From: Candidatus Acidiferrales bacterium
GTDB lineage: Bacteria; Acidobacteriota; Terriglobia; Acidoferrales; UBA7541
Assembly (NCBI GenBank): GCA_030043155.1
Contig: JASHYE010000479.1
Coordinates: 1 to 5,722, forward strand
DNA: 5,722 bases
Reading direction: 5' to 3'
Shown here piece by piece: positions 1 through 5,202 of the stretch. How positions within the stretch are numbered: the stretch's first letter is position 1; every line of letters starts with the position of its first letter. Under the pieces are notes generated by a model that saw nothing but the letters and a program-made list of their open reading frames with translations, did not search any database and was not told where the DNA came from. A program made the position numbers and the translations under genes.

Positions 1-71
1 GCGGCTTTGCAGTAGCGCCAAGTGCCGTTGACCTTGACGTACTTGTATAGCGTGTACCTTGAAATTCCCAT
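1..71 (-). CDS. Probable tyrosine-type site-specific recombinase (integrase), N-terminus only; runs off left edge
   Basis: An ATG at 71-69 on the minus strand opens a frame of 23 complete codons with no stop before the window edge. It reads M-G-I-S-R-Y-T-L-Y-K-Y-V-K-V-N-G-T-W-R-Y-C-K-A. The block 'Y-V-K-V-N-G-T-W-R-Y-C-K-A' resembles, from memory, the opening SAM-like region of tyrosine integrases annotated in acidobacterial genomes. None of the catalytic R-H-R-Y residues lie in the window, so the family call rests on the N-terminus and on context. A purine-rich AGAGAGGA upstream, about 11 bases from the ATG, could be a weak ribosome binding site. The gene reads away from the 3' end of the adjacent tRNA-Ser, as expected for an integrase at the tRNA-proximal end of an integrated element. 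Alternatives are an isolated recombinase gene or a decayed remnant; the window cannot tell. Confidence 0.55.
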   Translation of the reverse strand, partial: MGISRYTLYKYVKVNGTWRYCKA

Positions 72-187
72 AGTGACTGAATTCCTCTCTAGGGCCTAAT
101 ACCGCGCGAGCGGACTTTTCAGGCGAATTTGAGGATGTCTTAGGGAAGTGTTTTAGGAAGGACCCTAACCCATTGAAAACAAACGAA
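72..187. other. Spacer between integrase start and tRNA 3' end, with short repeats (possible attachment-site arm)
   Basis: No gene is visible in these 116 bases. They lie where the attachment-site arm of a tRNA-integrated element would be. They contain two near-identical direct copies, TTAGGGAAG at 140-148 and TTAGGAAG at 153-160, followed by an inverted CCCTAA at 163-168 that can pair with TTAGGG at 140-145. On the minus strand, just after the tRNA, is a T-rich tract that could help end the tRNA transcript, but no strong stem plus U-run terminator is present. I found no convincing promoter for the integrase here. Confidence 0.4.
140..168. repeat. Short direct and inverted TTAGG repeats
   Basis: TTAGGGAAG (140-148) is followed by TTAGGAAG (153-160) as a direct repeat at about one helical turn (13 bases start to start), then by CCCTAA (163-168), the inverse complement of TTAGGG. 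The repeats sit between a probable integrase start and the tRNA 3' end. They could be recombinase or directionality-factor binding sites, or a weak hairpin in the tRNA 3' trailer. Units this short may also occur by chance. Confidence 0.35.
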
Positions 188-280
188 TGGCGGAGAGGGT
201 GGGATTTGAACCCACGAGGCCGGTTTTGCCAGCCTACCCGCTTTCGAGGCGGGCTCTTTCAACCGCTCAGACACCTCTCC
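188..280 (-). tRNA. tRNA-Ser (anticodon CGA), 3' CCA encoded
   Basis: The minus strand reads a complete class II (long variable arm) tRNA. The acceptor stem pairs GGAGAGG (280-274) with CCTCTCC (198-192), with discriminator G at 191 and a genomically encoded CCA at 190-188. The D arm contains TGAGCGGTTGAAAGA. The anticodon stem CCCGC/GCGGG (253-249 with 241-237) encloses the loop CTCGAAA, giving anticodon CGA at 246-244, which reads UCG serine codons. The variable arm forms a stem, as expected for tRNA-Ser. The T arm is GTGGG-TTCAAAT-CCCAC. The gene appears intact, so any integration at its 3' end has restored the tRNA sequence. It lies 138 bases downstream of the M24 peptidase on the same strand but has its own promoter. 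Confidence 0.97.
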
Positions 281-418
281 GGTGAACTGCGTAGAAAAGA
301 TTAGCAGAGCGAAGACCGGTGAACAACGCCGGAAGTGAGTGCCTCGGAGGCCGACCCAGATTGTGAAACAGCACGGGGCCGCCGTTGCGCTGGCTTCGTT
401 CGCTCCGACTGGGACTTC
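281..418. other. Intergenic region between tRNA-Ser and M24 peptidase 3' end
   Basis: Apart from the tRNA promoter I see no gene in these 138 bases. A small palindrome GCCTCGGAGGC lies at 341-351, but it has no U-run after it on either strand, so it is not a clear intrinsic terminator for the peptidase gene. Open frames crossing here are antisense shadows without ribosome binding sites. Confidence 0.5.
298..326 (-). promoter_or_regulatory. Sigma70-type promoter of tRNA-Ser
   Basis: On the minus strand, TTGTTC (326-321) and TAATCT (303-298) are separated by exactly 17 bases. The -10 box ends 17 bases before the mature tRNA 5' end, which would leave a 5' leader of about 10 bases for RNase P. 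The match and placement are good; it is seen by eye only. Confidence 0.65.
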
Positions 419-1753
419 TCAAGAACCAAACGGATCTTCGAGTGACAGGCTCGGCGGAGTCAGCAGTTCCGCGCCATCTTCGGTTACGTGCAAGTCATCT
501 TCGAGCCGAATTCCAAATTCACCCGGGATGTAGATGCCCGGTTCGTCGCTCGTGGTCATGTTCGCTTGCAGCACCGGATGCAGCGGCGAGCCCCACATGT
601 TGTTGTCGACCAGGTAAGGCCATTCGTGCATATCCATGCCCAAGCCATGACCGACGCGATGGGTGAAGTACTTGAAGCCCGGGCCGTAGCCGGCGTCGAC
701 GATGACCTTGCGCGCGGCCGCGTCAACGGCTCCCGTCACAACGCCCGGCTTTGCGGCTTTCAAAGCGGCTTGCTGCGCTTCGTGGACGATATTGAAGACC
801 TTCACCATCTTGTCGGTCGGTTTGCCCAGCACAAATGTCCGAGTGATGTCCGAAGTAAACCCTTCGACCTTGCAGCCATCGTCGAGCATGATGATCGTGC
901 CTTCGCGGATGGTTTGCGGCGTTCTTGATCCGTGAGGCAAAGCGGTGTATTCGCCGATATTCATGCTCGCCTCTCCGACGAACCCTACTTGCGCGTAGGC
1001 CGCGTGGATCAGCGCTTGCACGTCCGCTCCCGTCATTCCGACTTTCAGGGATTTGTAGACAGCTTCGTAAACGCTGAGCGTAGCGTGCGCCGCCAGCCGG
1101 ATGCAGTCGACCTCGTGGTCGGTTTTTATCATGCGGCAGCCGGCCGTCACCGGTGTGGCGCTGACAGTCTCAATGGCGTGCGCGCCGGCATTAGCGAGGC
1201 TATTCGAGAAAACGTATTTGACCGTCTCTTCAATTCCCAGCCGGCCCGTGCTTATACCGTGATCTTTGAGACTCTTAATCAGCAGGGCGAACGGGCTCTC
1301 GTCTTCCTGCCATACTCGGATGTCAGCCGCAGACCCGAAGGGGCTATTGGCTAGAATTTCTCTCGCGCGTCCCTCCTCGAAAGCCGGACACACGACGAAC
1401 GGATTCGCTCTGGCGGGAATCACGATTGCCCACAGACGCTCGCTGCTGCCGATCTGGGCATTGGCAAAATAGAGGGTCGAGGTGCCTCCGCACAGGGCAA
1501 TGGCGTCGATCTTGTTCGCCGCCATCAGGCCCTTGGCCTTTTCGACGCGCGCCATGCGCTCGTCATTAGTGATCGGACGCACCTGAGCGGTCATCGACGG
1601 CAGCGCCGCAATTGGTGGCGGAAGCGGTCCGTGCATCACTTCCTGGGGCTCTCGCTCCTGCGCTGAGGTCGGAGCACCCATCAGGGACTTACCAGCGGCG
1701 GCTGCCGCAACACCCGCCGACGTGAACCGCAGAAATGAGCGCCGTGACAGCAT
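419..1753 (-). CDS. Tat-exported M24-family metallopeptidase (Xaa-Pro aminopeptidase/dipeptidase-like)
   Basis: This 444-residue protein is a pita-bread-fold M24 peptidase, the family of proline aminopeptidases and prolidases that use two divalent metal ions. All five expected metal ligands are visible: D291 (in D-D-G), D302 (S-D-I-T-R-T-F), H369 (V-G-H-G-L-G), E404 (D-E-P-G-I-Y) and E418 (R-L-E-D-D). H376 in M-H-E is the usual second active-site histidine. Residues about 65-205 match the creatinase/prolidase N-terminal domain. The N-terminus carries S-R-R-S-F-L-R-F (3-10), then an alanine-rich hydrophobic stretch to about residue 31, a twin-arginine signal. The enzyme is therefore probably folded with metal and exported to the periplasm to trim proline-containing peptides. 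The chosen ATG at 1753 has a strong Shine-Dalgarno; an upstream ATG at 1792 would add 13 charged residues before the Tat motif and is less likely. The exact substrate is not deducible. The nearest divergent gene is unrelated. Confidence 0.93.
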   Translation of the reverse strand: MLSRRSFLRFTSAGVAAAAAGKSLMGAPTSAQEREPQEVMHGPLPPPIAALPSMTAQVRPITNDERMARVEKAKGLMAANKIDAIALCGGTSTLYFANAQIGSSERLWAIVIPARANPFVVCPAFEEGRAREILANSPFGSAADIRVWQEDESPFALLIKSLKDHGISTGRLGIEETVKYVFSNSLANAGAHAIETVSATPVTAGCRMIKTDHEVDCIRLAAHATLSVYEAVYKSLKVGMTGADVQALIHAAYAQVGFVGEASMNIGEYTALPHGSRTPQTIREGTIIMLDDGCKVEGFTSDITRTFVLGKPTDKMVKVFNIVHEAQQAALKAAKPGVVTGAVDAAARKVIVDAGYGPGFKYFTHRVGHGLGMDMHEWPYLVDNNMWGSPLHPVLQANMTTSDEPGIYIPGEFGIRLEDDLHVTEDGAELLTPPSLSLEDPFGS

Positions 1754-1757
1754 CGCT

Positions 1758-1764
1758 TCCTCCT
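1758..1764 (-). promoter_or_regulatory. Ribosome binding site deciding the peptidase start
   Basis: AGGAGGA on the minus strand ends 4 bases before the ATG at 1753. This near-perfect Shine-Dalgarno lies inside the 13-codon extension that the upstream ATG at 1792 would create, and it supports initiation at 1753, which also places the twin-arginine motif at residues 4-5. Confidence 0.8.
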
Positions 1765-1825
1765 CAATTCGACGAGATTTCTTCCACTCCATCCGCGCGC
1801 CTTGCCTCGCCGAGATGGACTGTGA

Positions 1826-1854
1826 ATCCTACGCGTCTTCTGCCAGCGACACAA
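1826..1854 (-). promoter_or_regulatory. Candidate promoter of the M24 peptidase
   Basis: Minus-strand TTGTGT (1854-1849) and TAGGAT (1831-1826) are separated by 17 bases. Transcription would begin near 1819 and leave a 5' leader of about 66 bases. Both boxes deviate moderately from the sigma70 consensus, so the call is tentative. Confidence 0.4.
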
Positions 1855-1976
1855 CAAATCTGAGTGTGAGGCGACGTCCCGCGCGCCGCTGAGGTCGCGA
1901 GAAAAATCCGAGCGAGAGATTTATTTCAGAGTTGATTTCGCTGGCCGACGCGGCAAATTGCGGCTTAAATAGACGC

Positions 1977-1982
1977 GGGAGA
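1977..1982 (+). promoter_or_regulatory. Ribosome binding site deciding the oxidoreductase start
   Basis: GGGAGA ends 6 bases before the ATG at 1989. It supports this ATG over an in-frame TTG/ATG-type extension beginning near 1932, whose extra 19 residues (with N-R-R-G-R) do not look like part of the fold. Confidence 0.65.
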
Positions 1983-1988
1983 ACAACG

Positions 1989-2951
1989 ATGAAGGCTGCG
2001 CTGGTCAAATCATTCGATAAACCGCCACGCTACGGTGCTTTTACCGAACCGATTGCCGGCGATGGAGAGAAGGTCGTCACCGTCACTGCAGCGGGCCTTC
2101 ATCCCATCGTGAAATCGCTCGCGAGCGGAAAACATTACGGCAGCACAGGAAAGTTACCGTTTATTCCCGGACTTGACGGAGTGGGGCGACTTGAGGACGG
2201 GACCAGAGTGTATTTCGGGGCGCCGCGAAGCCCGTTTGGCAGCTTCGCGGAACTCACGGTTACGATGCAACCCATGTATCTGCCAATTCCAAAAGAACTT
2301 GACGATGTAACAGTCGCGGCAATGATGAATCCCGGAATGTCATCGTGGGGGGCGCTTACTGCTCGAATTCAGTTGGCGCGTGGGGAAGGCGTGTTGATAC
2401 TCGGTGCAACGGGGGTAGCCGGGCTGTTAGCGGTGCAAATCGCGAAGCGCCTCGGTGCGAGCAGAGTCATCGGAGCTGGACGAAACGTGGATGCCCTCGA
2501 GAGGGCGAAACGACTCGGCGCGGATGCTGTAATCCCGCTGGAACAGGACGGTGAAAAGCTGATCGCCGCGTTTCGGTCGGAAATTGCCGGGAGCAAGACA
2601 AGCGTGGTGCTGGACTACCTGTGGAGCACTCCCGCAGAGCTTCTCTTGGAAGCGATTGCGCAGAAGGGCTTACAACATGCCGCTGGTCGCATTCGTTACG
2701 TGCAAATTGGCTCCATGGCCGGTCCCACAATTTCTCTTCCTGCGGCCACGTTGCGAAGTTCAGGCCTGGAGATCTATGGCAGCGGTTTCGGTAGCGTATC
2801 AATCGAAAGAATTTTTCAATCGCTCGAGGAATTTCTCAAGGAAGCTGCGAGCAGGCCCTTTGTTATCGAAACGAAGCAAACGCCGTTGCGCGATATAGAG
2901 CGGCTGTGGGGAGAGCCGCAGAGCGGAACACGCATTGTTTTCCAGCCGTAA
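1989..2951 (+). CDS. Zinc-independent MDR-family oxidoreductase (quinone oxidoreductase-like)
   Basis: This 320-residue protein belongs to the medium-chain dehydrogenase/reductase superfamily. An N-terminal GroES-like domain (about 1-115) includes P-G-L-D-G-V-G-R (60-67), and a Rossmann domain starts with the nucleotide-binding turn G139-A-T-G142-V-A-G145. The segment N-P-G-M-S-S-W (114-120) just before the Rossmann fold is typical of quinone-oxidoreductase-like members. The protein contains no cysteine at all and lacks the G-H-E zinc signature, so both zinc sites of classical alcohol dehydrogenases are absent. R165 at the end of beta-2 (G-A-G-R-N) suggests NADPH rather than NADH, by analogy with other quinone reductases. 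The likely role is NADPH-dependent reduction of a quinone or enone in the cytoplasm; the actual substrate is unknown. It is probably monocistronic: the gene to the left is divergent and the gene to the right is convergent. Confidence 0.88.
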   Translation: MKAALVKSFDKPPRYGAFTEPIAGDGEKVVTVTAAGLHPIVKSLASGKHYGSTGKLPFIPGLDGVGRLEDGTRVYFGAPRSPFGSFAELTVTMQPMYLPIPKELDDVTVAAMMNPGMSSWGALTARIQLARGEGVLILGATGVAGLLAVQIAKRLGASRVIGAGRNVDALERAKRLGADAVIPLEQDGEKLIAAFRSEIAGSKTSVVLDYLWSTPAELLLEAIAQKGLQHAAGRIRYVQIGSMAGPTISLPAATLRSSGLEIYGSGFGSVSIERIFQSLEEFLKEAASRPFVIETKQTPLRDIERLWGEPQSGTRIVFQP

Positions 2952-3004
2952 CGGCATGCCGCCGACGTTTCAGCCAGAGAATCTCTCCCGCGCTGGGTAG
3001 CAAC
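2952..3004. other. Short convergent intergenic region
   Basis: Two convergent genes end only 53 bases apart. A perfect palindrome CGGCATGCCG sits directly after the oxidoreductase stop (2952-2961), and AGAGAATCTCT follows within the gap. Neither can form a good stem with a loop followed by a U-run, so a classical bidirectional intrinsic terminator is not evident. Termination may be Rho-dependent. Confidence 0.4.
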
Positions 3005-4867
3005 CTACTTCAGGTACCACGGCGCGTTGATCACCACGATCCTCTGGTTGCCCTTCAGAAGCAGTGCCGCTTTGAGCCAGGTGGCGCGCTGATTGTGCAA
3101 GAAATATTGATACCAATGCCGCTGCACAAGCTCCGGAATAATCACCGCAATCTGCCGGCCGGGATTCTTTTTTTCAAGCTCAAGAACGTAATCAACAATC
3201 GGATTAATCACGAACCGATAGGGCGATTTCAGTACGGTCATGTGAGGAACGGGCAGGCCTGCCTTCATCATTGGCTCTTCGACGCATTCCAACCATTGCT
3301 TCCGCGCATTTTCTTCGTCTTCGCCACTGTCCACGTGCAGCACGTGGACTTCCGAAGAGAGACTCACCGCAAATTGCAATGCCTCGCACGCGATTTTATT
3401 CCACGAAGTCGCCGGCATCACGACAATGGGCGCTCCCAGTTGAGTGAGATCAATCGGGCCCGGATCGGCAATCGCCTTCTGCACTTTCGTATAGTGACGC
3501 CGGATTGAGAACATCAAAGCAATCATTGCGGGAATCAGCAACGTCGTGATCCATGCACCTTCCACGAATTTTGTGACCGTCACCACCACGACGGTGATCG
3601 CAGTCATGGTTGCGCCGAAGCCATTGATGAACATCGCGGAGCGCTTCCTTTTCCCTCCCACGCGCTTCCAATGCATCACCATTCCCGCCTGCGACAGTGT
3701 GAACGCCAGAAACGCTCCAATGGCGTAGAGCGGAATCAAACGATCGGTCACTCCGCCAAAGATACCCAGCAGGATCCCGCAAAAGACTGTGAGGACCGTG
3801 ATTCCGATTGTGTAGACAAGCCGCCTTCCCTGAATCGCCATCGGATAGGGAAGGTATCCGTCCTGCGCCAACAAGCGGCACAGCCGTGGAAAATCAGCGA
3901 ATGCCGTATTCGCAGAAAAAGCCAGAACCAACAAAATGGAAGCAATGGTGACGTAGTAGAAGATATTTTTCCCTGCAACTGCAGCCGTCAATTGCGAAAG
4001 AACGCTCTGATAACCCGCGCCAGGATTTGTCGCGCCAATGTGATATGCACGGCAAAGAACCGCAATCCCCGCCAGGAGAATCACCAGCAATCCAATAATG
4101 ATTGTCAGCGTCCACTGCGCCGTCTTCACCACAGGTTCACGAAATGCACGCACGCCATTGCTCACGGCTTCGACTCCAGTCATCGCCGTGCACCCGCTGG
4201 AAAATGCCTTGAGCATCAGCCACGCCCCGGCTGCTGCCGTCACGCCGCCCAGAGCAGGCGGGGCAGTCACCGGCGCCGGATGCCCTCCCACGATCATTGT
4301 CTTGAAAATTCCTATACCTAAGGTAATCAGAAGCGTGCCAACAAAAAGATATGTTGGAAGCATGAAGATGGTTCCCGTCTCTCGCACGCCGCGCAAATTG
4401 ATGATCGTGATCACAACCAGAATCCCGAGGCATAAGCCCAGCGTATGTGGCTGGAGCGACGGAACGGCCGAAATCAGGGCGCCCACTCCCGCGGAAATTC
4501 CCACCGCTGCGGTCAACACGTAGTCAATCATCAGGGCGGCCGCGGCGAGCAATCCGGCAGATTCGCCAAGGTTTTTCCCTGCGACAATGTATGAACCGCC
4601 TCCCGTGGGATATGCATCAATCGTTTGCCGGTACGAGAAAAATACGATCAGCAGCAGCCCAATTATGCTGAATGTGATCGGGATGACGTAGATGACGCTT
4701 AACGCACCTAGCGGGATCAGCAGCGTCAGAGCAGCTTCTGGACCATATGCTGCGGAGCTCAGCGCATCCAGTCCAAATACTGGAATACCGCCAAGCGCTC
4801 CCAGCTTCTCACCGCGCTCCTCTGAAGATCGCAGCGGCCGTCCCAGTAGAAAATCGACTATGGACAT
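3005..4867 (-). CDS. kimA: KimA-type potassium transporter (APC superfamily) with cytosolic C-terminal domain
   Basis: This 620-residue protein resembles Bacillus subtilis KimA (YdaO), a high-affinity K+/H+ symporter of about 607 residues in the APC superfamily. Shared blocks recalled from KimA run in order: G-R-P-L-R-S (9-14), L-D-A-L-S-S-A-A-Y-G (33-42), S-Y-R-Q-T-I-D-A-Y-P-T-G-G-G-S-Y-I-V (78-95), I-D-Y-V-L-T (114-119), N-L-R-G (157-160), K-A-F-S-S-G-C-T-A-M-T-G-V-E-A (220-234), L-I-P-L-Y-A-I-G-A-F (377-386) and, near the C-terminus, H-N-Q-R-A (591-595). D34, Y41, D115, Y116, T119, T230 and Y381 align with positions I recall as K+-site residues in KimA. About twelve membrane segments occupy residues about 30-455; the rest (about 458-620) is a soluble UspA-like cytosolic domain. 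In B. subtilis the protein is expressed at low K+ and inhibited by cyclic di-AMP. GAGGAG lies 6 bases before the ATG. A generic amino-acid permease annotation is the main alternative. Confidence 0.85.
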   Translation of the reverse strand: MSIVDFLLGRPLRSSEERGEKLGALGGIPVFGLDALSSAAYGPEAALTLLIPLGALSVIYVIPITFSIIGLLLIVFFSYRQTIDAYPTGGGSYIVAGKNLGESAGLLAAAALMIDYVLTAAVGISAGVGALISAVPSLQPHTLGLCLGILVVITIINLRGVRETGTIFMLPTYLFVGTLLITLGIGIFKTMIVGGHPAPVTAPPALGGVTAAAGAWLMLKAFSSGCTAMTGVEAVSNGVRAFREPVVKTAQWTLTIIIGLLVILLAGIAVLCRAYHIGATNPGAGYQSVLSQLTAAVAGKNIFYYVTIASILLVLAFSANTAFADFPRLCRLLAQDGYLPYPMAIQGRRLVYTIGITVLTVFCGILLGIFGGVTDRLIPLYAIGAFLAFTLSQAGMVMHWKRVGGKRKRSAMFINGFGATMTAITVVVVTVTKFVEGAWITTLLIPAMIALMFSIRRHYTKVQKAIADPGPIDLTQLGAPIVVMPATSWNKIACEALQFAVSLSSEVHVLHVDSGEDEENARKQWLECVEEPMMKAGLPVPHMTVLKSPYRFVINPIVDYVLELEKKNPGRQIAVIIPELVQRHWYQYFLHNQRATWLKAALLLKGNQRIVVINAPWYLK

Positions 4868-4873
4868 TCAGCG

Positions 4874-4879
4874 CTCCTC
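4874..4879 (-). promoter_or_regulatory. Ribosome binding site of the KimA-type gene
   Basis: Minus-strand GAGGAG lies 6 bases before the ATG at 4867. Its 3' half falls in GAGCGCTG (4876-4869), which is complementary with one bulge to CAGTAGCTC (4986-4978) in the upstream leader, so it could in principle be sequestered. Confidence 0.75.
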
Positions 4880-4896
4880 GTGTGGTCAGCCTATGC

Positions 4897-4914
4897 ACGC
4901 GATTAATCCCGCGT
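4897..4914 (-). ncRNA. Leader hairpin upstream of the KimA-type gene
   Basis: ACGCG (4914-4910), an 8-base loop and CGCGT (4901-4897) form a perfect 5-bp GC-rich hairpin on the minus strand, 18 bases upstream of the Shine-Dalgarno. There is no U-run after it, so it is not an intrinsic terminator. It could be part of a structured 5' leader. Confidence 0.35.
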
Positions 4915-4925
4915 CCAGTCCCCTG

Positions 4926-4992
4926 TCCGCCCTCATCCATGATGGTACTTGCCAATACGGCAGTACCGGCCTCCACTGAGCTACTGGGCGGA
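4926..4992 (-). ncRNA. Putative structured 5' leader domain of the KimA-type mRNA
   Basis: On the minus strand TCCGCCC (4992-4986) is perfectly complementary to GGGCGGA (4932-4926), a 7-bp helix closing a 67-base domain. Inside it, GGTACTGCC (4967-4959), loop GTATT and GGCAAGTACC (4953-4944) form a 9-bp stem with one bulged A. The domain begins within a few bases of the start point predicted from the promoter at 5003-5031, so it would be the very 5' end of the mRNA, about 60 bases before the start codon. The conserved elements I know from the ydaO-type c-di-AMP riboswitch are not seen. It could be a different riboswitch, a protein-binding leader, or a chance inverted repeat. Confidence 0.35.
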
Positions 4993-5002
4993 TAATCCGT
5001 TC

Positions 5003-5031
5003 ATTATGGTCTGAACCAGCATTTTGGTCAC
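5003..5031 (-). promoter_or_regulatory. Promoter of the KimA-type gene
   Basis: On the minus strand GTGACC (5031-5026, four of six consensus bases) and CATAAT (5008-5003, five of six) are exactly 17 bases apart. Transcription would start near 4996, giving a 5' leader of about 128 bases. This is the best sigma70-like match in the divergent region. Confidence 0.55.
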
Positions 5032-5189
5032 TATTTAACCCCTCGCGGCAATCGTCCCACTGAGGCACCGAGCCAACAGGCCACTCTAAGTACTGTACCA
5101 ACAATAACATACGTTACTCTTACGGCTTGGACGCCCTCATGCTCTTACCAACGTTGCTACTACTCTTGAAAGAGCCCCGTTCCTGGTTT

Positions 5190-5195
5190 AAGGAG
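5190..5195 (+). promoter_or_regulatory. Ribosome binding site supporting a GTG start for the pseudopilin
   Basis: AAGGAG ends 7 bases before the GTG at 5203, an ideal spacing. No in-frame ATG gives a full prepilin leader, and a second nearby GTG at 5198 is out of frame. The site therefore fixes the non-ATG start. Confidence 0.75.
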
Positions 5196-5202
5196 CTGTG
5201 CA

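Larger units (their letters stand above)
1754..1988. other. Divergent intergenic region between peptidase and oxidoreductase genes
   Basis: This 235-base GC-rich region must hold start signals for both flanking genes. A candidate minus-strand promoter is listed separately. On the plus strand I found only poor promoter matches (for instance TTGATT at 1932 with CAAATT at 1954), so the oxidoreductase promoter is unassigned. No operator-grade long inverted repeat was seen. Confidence 0.4.
4868..5202. other. 335-base divergent regulatory region between the KimA-type and pseudopilin genes
   Basis: No protein gene is supported here. The left half holds the structured leader and promoter of the KimA-type gene. 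Further right are a GTACTGTAC palindrome (5090-5098), which could be an operator half-pair, a small CTCTTGAAAGAG hairpin (5164-5175), and two copies of CCACTGAG (4973-4980 and 5057-5064), one inside the leader and one upstream of its promoter. I could not assign a convincing plus-strand promoter for the pseudopilin; TTGGAC at 5127-5132 is a possible -35 box without a good -10 partner. Confidence 0.4.

Noticed and set aside
341..351. GCCTCGGAGGC palindrome as a terminator for the peptidase gene.
   Set aside because: It has too small a loop and no U-run on either side.
488..1354. Plus-strand open frames of about 140-146 codons (488-928 and 932-1354) opposite the M24 peptidase.
   Set aside because: The minus-strand peptidase has all metal ligands and a complete signal peptide; the plus frames have no recognisable domain or ribosome binding site.
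1754..1792. An upstream ATG at 1792 as the start of the M24 peptidase.
   Set aside because: It would place 13 charged residues before the twin-arginine motif and translate through a near-perfect Shine-Dalgarno that precedes the ATG at 1753.
2906..4523. Several plus-strand open frames of 140-216 codons opposite the transporter (2906-3508, 3671-4321, 4098-4523).
   Set aside because: They lie antisense to a protein with strong family conservation, lack ribosome binding sites and have low-complexity basic translations; they are shadows.
4926..4992. A tRNA-like gene in the KimA-type leader: a 7-bp acceptor-like stem and a TAGCTCAGTGG stretch resembling a tRNA D arm.
   Set aside because: The domain is only 67 bases, has no T-arm with a TTCGA-type loop, the D stem does not close properly, and the inner hairpin does not have a 5-bp stem with a 7-base loop. 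It is treated as a leader structure instead.
4868..5202. A ydaO-type c-di-AMP riboswitch upstream of the KimA-type gene, as in Bacillus.
   Set aside because: I searched the minus-strand leader by eye for the conserved GGG-rich and CCGACAGC-like elements of that class and did not find them.
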